In this document: one piece after another, positions 5,998-8,725 of the stretch | Position numbering within the stretch: position 1 is the stretch's first letter | How the letters are laid out: each line of letters begins with the position of its first letter | Assembly (NCBI GenBank): GCA_018894655.1 | Contig: JAHIPE010000166.1 | Span: forward strand, 1 to 8,725 | Direction of reading: 5' to 3' | DNA length: 8,725 nucleotides | Origin: Actinomycetota bacterium | GTDB lineage: Bacteria; Actinomycetota; Geothermincolia; Fen-727; Anoxymicrobiaceae | Notes under the pieces: model-generated | Seen by the model: only the letters and a program-made list of their open reading frames with translations | Told to the model about the DNA's origin: nothing | Database searches by the model: none | Position numbers and translations under genes: made by a program

Positions 5998-6004
5998 TGA
6001 TCGT

Positions 6005-7456
6005 ATGAAAATAGGCAACCCCGAGGAGTACTTCGAGAGCCTGCGCGGGCTGGACCGCGAGGTGTACCTGCTTGGAGAGCGCATCGAGAACACCGTGGAC
6101 CACCCGATGGTGAGGCCCAGCGCCAACGCGGTGGCAGAGTCTTACAACACCGGCGAGGAGCCGGAGGCGGGGGGACTCCTCTTTGCCACCTCGCACCTGA
6201 CCGGCAAGAAAGTCAGCCGCTTCACCCACATCCACCAGGGTACCAACGACCTTGTGAACAAGGTGCTGATGCAGCGGCTGCTGGGCAGGCGGACCGCGAC
6301 CTGTTTCCAGCGGTGCGTGGGGATGGACGGCCTGAACGCGTTGCACTCGGTCACCTACGAGTGCGACCTCGAGCACGGCACCGACTACCACCGGCGGCTC
6401 AACGACTACATCGGTTGGGTCCAGGAGGAGAACGTGGTGGTGGACGGCGCCATGACCGATGTGAAGGGAGACCGCGGCCGCCGCCCCGGCGACCAGGACG
6501 ACCCCGACATGTTCGTCCGAATCGTGGACAGGGCCTCCGAGGGCATAGTGGTCCGGGGCGCCAAGGCGCACCAGACCGGCGCCCTCAACTCCCACGAGAT
6601 ACTGGTCATGCCCACTACCGCGATGAGGGAAGACGAGGGCGAGTTCGCGGTCTCCTTCGCGGTGCCGGCAACGGCTTCCGGCATCACCTTCGTACTGGGG
6701 CGCCAGCCCTCGGACACCCGCAAGCTGGAGGACAGTCCCCTGGACGTGGGCAACCCGGGCTACGGGAGCCAGGAGGCGCTGGTGATCTTCGACGATGTCT
6801 TCGTCCCCGCCGAGCGCGTTTTCCTGGCCGGTGAGCACGACCAGAGCGGCAAGGTGGTGGATCGGTTTGCCGCGTTCCACCGGCAGAGTTACGGGGGGTG
6901 CAAGGTGGGAGTGGGGGATGTCCTCATCGGCGCCGCCCAGCTTGTGGCCGACTACCAGGGGGTCGCCCGCGCCAGCCACATCCGGGACAAGATAACCGAG
7001 ATGATACACCTAAACGAGACGCTTTTCTGCTGCGGCATCGCCTGCAGCGCCAGGGGGCGGAAGACCCCGGCGGGAAGCTACATGGTTGACGTACTCCTCG
7101 CCAACATCTGCAAGCTGAACGTGACCCGGTTCCCGTTCGAGATATCGCGCATGCTGCAGGACATCGCCGGGGGCATGATCGCCACCATGCCATCGGAGAA
7201 GGATTTCAAGAACGCTCGCGTTGGGCCGGTCCTCGACAAGTACCTCAAGGGCAGGAGCGGTATTCCCACGATGGACCGCATCAAGGTCCTCAAGTTCATA
7301 GAGAACATGACCATCGGCTGCGGCGCCGCCGCCTACCTGACCGAGAGTGTCCACGGCGCTGGCTCACCCCAGGCACAGCGCATCATGATATCCCGGCTCG
7401 CCGACCTCGATGAGAAGGTACGGCTTGCCAGGAGGATCGCCCGCATCGAGGATTGA
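6005..7456 (+). CDS. abfD: 4-hydroxybutyryl-CoA dehydratase / vinylacetyl-CoA delta-isomerase (AbfD type)
   Basis: A 483-residue flavoprotein of the HpaB-fold family that converts 4-hydroxybutyryl-CoA to crotonyl-CoA by a radical mechanism and can isomerise vinylacetyl-CoA. It carries FAD and a [4Fe-4S] cluster. All four expected cluster ligands are present: Cys100 and Cys104 in ATCFQRCVG, and His292 and Cys299 in FHRQSYGGCKVG. They match C99, C103, H292 and C299 of the Clostridium aminobutyricum enzyme. Other active-site residues also fit: Thr191 in KAHQTGALNSHE, Glu257 in GSQEALVIFDDVF, Tyr296, and probably Glu447 in LTESVHGAGSPQ. These ligands separate it from flavin-dependent HpaB hydroxylases. 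In known organisms the enzyme acts in 4-aminobutyrate or succinate fermentation and, in some archaea, in the 3HP/4HB and DC/4HB carbon-fixation cycles. No CoA-transferase or 4-hydroxybutyrate dehydrogenase lies beside it, so the local pathway is open. The enzyme is oxygen-sensitive, which suggests an anaerobic host. Confidence 0.95.
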   Translation: MKIGNPEEYFESLRGLDREVYLLGERIENTVDHPMVRPSANAVAESYNTGEEPEAGGLLFATSHLTGKKVSRFTHIHQGTNDLVNKVLMQRLLGRRTATCFQRCVGMDGLNALHSVTYECDLEHGTDYHRRLNDYIGWVQEENVVVDGAMTDVKGDRGRRPGDQDDPDMFVRIVDRASEGIVVRGAKAHQTGALNSHEILVMPTTAMREDEGEFAVSFAVPATASGITFVLGRQPSDTRKLEDSPLDVGNPGYGSQEALVIFDDVFVPAERVFLAGEHDQSGKVVDRFAAFHRQSYGGCKVGVGDVLIGAAQLVADYQGVARASHIRDKITEMIHLNETLFCCGIACSARGRKTPAGSYMVDVLLANICKLNVTRFPFEISRMLQDIAGGMIATMPSEKDFKNARVGPVLDKYLKGRSGIPTMDRIKVLKFIENMTIGCGAAAYLTESVHGAGSPQAQRIMISRLADLDEKVRLARRIARIED

Positions 7457-7481
7457 GCGCATCCACGCAACCCAACATTTG

Positions 7482-7503
7482 AACCGCGAGTTTGGTTGCG
7501 GTT
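7482..7503 (+). terminator. Weak terminator-like stem after the dehydratase gene
   Basis: AACCGC (7482-7487) pairs with GCGGTT (7498-7503), 26 bp past the stop codon, followed by TGTTGG rather than a clean T-run. An overlapping alternative stem pairs GCAACC (7467-7472) with GGTTGC (7494-7499). The two cannot form together. It may contribute to termination, but the evidence is weak. Confidence 0.25.
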
Positions 7504-7532
7504 TGTTGGCGGGCTGTTGACCCCCACCTCAA

Positions 7533-7594
7533 TCCTCCCCCTGCAAGGGGGAGGAGGAAGAAGGGTATCCTCCCCCTGCAAGGGGGAGGAGGAA
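7533..7594. repeat. Two identical 27-bp hairpin repeats 35 bp apart
   Basis: Identical 27-bp copies lie at 7533-7559 and 7568-7594. Each has a perfect 10-bp stem, TCCTCCCCCT against AGGGGGAGGA, with a GCA loop, followed by GGAA. They sit in the short gap between two convergent genes, where symmetrical stems could stop or protect transcripts from both sides. The trailing GGGATGGGGGGTC (7608-7620) and the 35-bp period tie them to the cluster at 235-327. Confidence 0.75.
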
Positions 7595-7618
7595 TAGCAG
7601 CAAAATCGGGATGGGGGG

Positions 7619-8725
7619 TCAGGTGGGAGGGGCGTCCGAGATTGTGACCAGTTCGCCTGAGCGAACGAAGTAGAGCGCGGTCTCCTTGACCGTCTCCCCG
7701 GTGCACCTCTCCCATACCTCCGCGTAAAGCCGGACCTGTGGGGCGTACTTCTCCAGGAGGCCGGCCCCCGCGCCCCTCACCCTGTCCGTCTTGTAATCCA
7801 CCAGCACCCATCCGCCTTCCTCCTCGAAGACAAGGTCGATGGACCCCCGGAGCACTGTGGGCACGCGCGCGTCTTCCTCCAGCGGGACCTCGAAAGGAAC
7901 CTCGGCGAACCACCGGCGGCTCCGGCGCGCCCGGCCCCATATCCCGGACCCCACAACCGTGTTCGCGGTGCGGGCGGCTTCTCCGGCCAGGCGCTCCTCG
8001 AGGCCGTTCTCCGCCAGCGTGGCCCTGGCCACCTCCTCCAGGTCCGCTTTCGGGTTCTGGATCGCCACCTGGAGCAGGACGTGGATGACCGTGCCCCACG
8101 AAGCACCGTACTCCCCGTCATCCGCCGCGGCGCCGTCCGGCGCTCCCGCCACCCCATTGCCGCGGGCCGCCGGTGCGTCTCCGGCCCCGGTGAGCGCATA
8201 CTCCTTTGCCGCCCTCACATCGTAGGTGGGGACCTCCACCGCCCTCAGGCGCTCGGATATCTCTTCGCCGGCGCGCCGGGCCTCCTCCGGTGAAACGGGG
8301 CTAAGTGAAACCGGGGGCGGCTCCTGCCCGCCGGGGTCGGTCATCTCCCGGCCTACGGGGATATACGGCTCGAAGTACTTCCAGGGATTGTACCCGTTTC
8401 CTTTCTCTCTCTCGGTTATCACCATCGCCGCGCCCGCCCGCGTCGCCGCCACGTACCTCAGCCGCAGCCCCTCGGCCCTGGTGAACCGCTTCTCCTTCTG
8501 TGCCAGCGCCTCCCATCCCGCCGGGCGTGCCAGCGGCGCCCCCCGCCACCCGCCACCCGCCCTCTTATCGATGTCCATGTACCCGAGGACCTTTCCCCCG
8601 GACCGGTCCACGTGTAGCTCGACGCCGTGATCCGACTCCCCGAAAGGGTCGGCCAGGAAAACCACCGGCGCCTCCAGCCCCTTGGCCTTGTGCAGGTTCA
8701 TCACCCTTACCGCCGGCCTCTCCCC
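7619..8725 (-). CDS. AddA-like UvrD-family helicase with RecB-type nuclease, C-terminal part (partial)
   Basis: The gene enters from the right edge; 368 C-terminal residues are visible, starting GERPAVRVMNLHKAKGLEAP. This is the C-terminal end of a superfamily 1 DNA helicase joined to a PD-(D/E)XK nuclease, as in AddA, which resects double-strand breaks for recombination. Numbering within the fragment: motif V at about 12-19 (VMNLHKAKGLE); motif VI RLRYVAATRA (88-97); then the nuclease with G..IH (His215), GSIDLVF (Asp297), VLVDYKTDR (Asp310, Lys312) and the QVRLY motif (Gln330, Tyr334). All nuclease landmarks are present. A poorly conserved Ala/Gly-rich stretch (about 180-200) links the two parts. 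The ATPase motifs lie beyond the window. An AddB-type partner may be next upstream, but that cannot be seen. A single-chain UvrD-nuclease is an alternative. Apparent internal starts at 8704 or 8701 fall inside motif V and are not the real start. Confidence 0.87.
   Translation of the reverse strand, partial: GERPAVRVMNLHKAKGLEAPVVFLADPFGESDHGVELHVDRSGGKVLGYMDIDKRAGGGWRGAPLARPAGWEALAQKEKRFTRAEGLRLRYVAATRAGAAMVITEREKGNGYNPWKYFEPYIPVGREMTDPGGQEPPPVSLSPVSPEEARRAGEEISERLRAVEVPTYDVRAAKEYALTGAGDAPAARGNGVAGAPDGAAADDGEYGASWGTVIHVLLQVAIQNPKADLEEVARATLAENGLEERLAGEAARTANTVVGSGIWGRARRSRRWFAEVPFEVPLEEDARVPTVLRGSIDLVFEEEGGWVLVDYKTDRVRGAGAGLLEKYAPQVRLYAEVWERCTGETVKETALYFVRSGELVTISDAPPT

Larger units (their letters stand above)
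5623..6004. other. 382-bp gene-free interval with two repeat systems
   Basis: No credible gene or tRNA is seen. After the ATPase stop there is only a weak stem (TCGG..CCGA near 5636-5647) and no T-run, so no clear terminator. The first half carries the ATTGTTACC sites, the second half the GGCTGAGCCCCGCG repeats. Between them lies an imperfect inverted repeat: GAACTCTC near 5778-5785 against GAGAGAAGTTC near 5793-5803. No convincing promoter for the dehydratase gene was found. An open frame reaching back to ATG 5930 is judged non-coding because the strong ribosome site points to 6005. Confidence 0.6.

Noticed and set aside
5930..6004. N-terminal extension of the dehydratase from ATG 5930
   Set aside because: It lies partly in a 28-bp intergenic repeat and has no ribosome site, while ATG 6005 has AGGAG at a 7-nt spacing.
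5768..7009. 413-codon minus-strand open frame opposite the dehydratase gene
   Set aside because: The plus-strand frame encodes a clear AbfD with all ligands; the antisense translation is His/Val/Gly-rich with no recognisable domain, typical of GC-rich shadow frames.
7533..7594. Possible CRISPR array from the two identical 27-bp units
   Set aside because: Only two units with an 8-bp gap exist, too short for spacers, and the units are self-complementary hairpins; no cas gene is present.
7738..8088. Plus-strand open frame opposite the AddA-like nuclease domain
   Set aside because: Pro/Arg/Gly-rich translation without motifs, overlapping a minus-strand frame with a full set of nuclease landmarks.

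Overview
The window is GC-rich bacterial DNA with dense coding and GTG/TTG as well as ATG starts. Its intergenic gaps are full of short G/C-rich hairpin repeats. One protein carries repeated WYFAEGTTR..GF.EWL modules, there is a complete 4-hydroxybutyryl-CoA dehydratase, and an AddA-like helicase-nuclease is present. Together these fit an uncultured, probably anaerobic actinobacterial lineage. That placement is a guess from protein style, not a phylogenetic result.

Layout from left to right. (1) The minus-strand 5' end of an unrecognised membrane-anchored protein runs off the left edge. (2) A gene-free gap holds G/C-rich hairpin repeats. (3) A minus-strand gene encodes a 672-residue exported protein with four WYFAEGTT-type repeats and a C-terminal M23-like (LytM) fold that appears to lack one zinc ligand. 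(4) A TnpB-only IS200/IS605-group (IS1341-type) element follows. Its tnpB keeps the RuvC D/E/D residues and the CxxC..CxxC zinc ribbon but carries a frame break near its N-terminus. Its last ~140 bp can fold into a chain of hairpins, as expected for an omega-RNA (reRNA), and end in TTGAC at 3871. (5) A plus-strand predicted ABC-class ATPase of the COG3044 family begins about 35 bp beyond the element, best read from a TTG codon with a good Shine-Dalgarno sequence. (6) A 382-bp gap contains two separate repeat systems. (7) Next is 4-hydroxybutyryl-CoA dehydratase (AbfD type) with all four [4Fe-4S] ligands. (8) A convergent gap has two identical hairpins exactly 35 bp apart. (9) The minus-strand C-terminal part of an AddA/UvrD-type helicase with a RecB-like nuclease domain runs off the right edge.

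The genes do not form one pathway. The most informative unit is the tnpB element. It seems to have landed between a promoter (about 2474-2501) and the ATPase gene, so the omega-RNA guide would be copied from the ATPase leader. I do not see a clearly new multigene system. The points most worth checking are the tnpB/omega-RNA/ATPase junction, the tnpB frame break, the degenerate M23 domain and the repeat families in the gaps.
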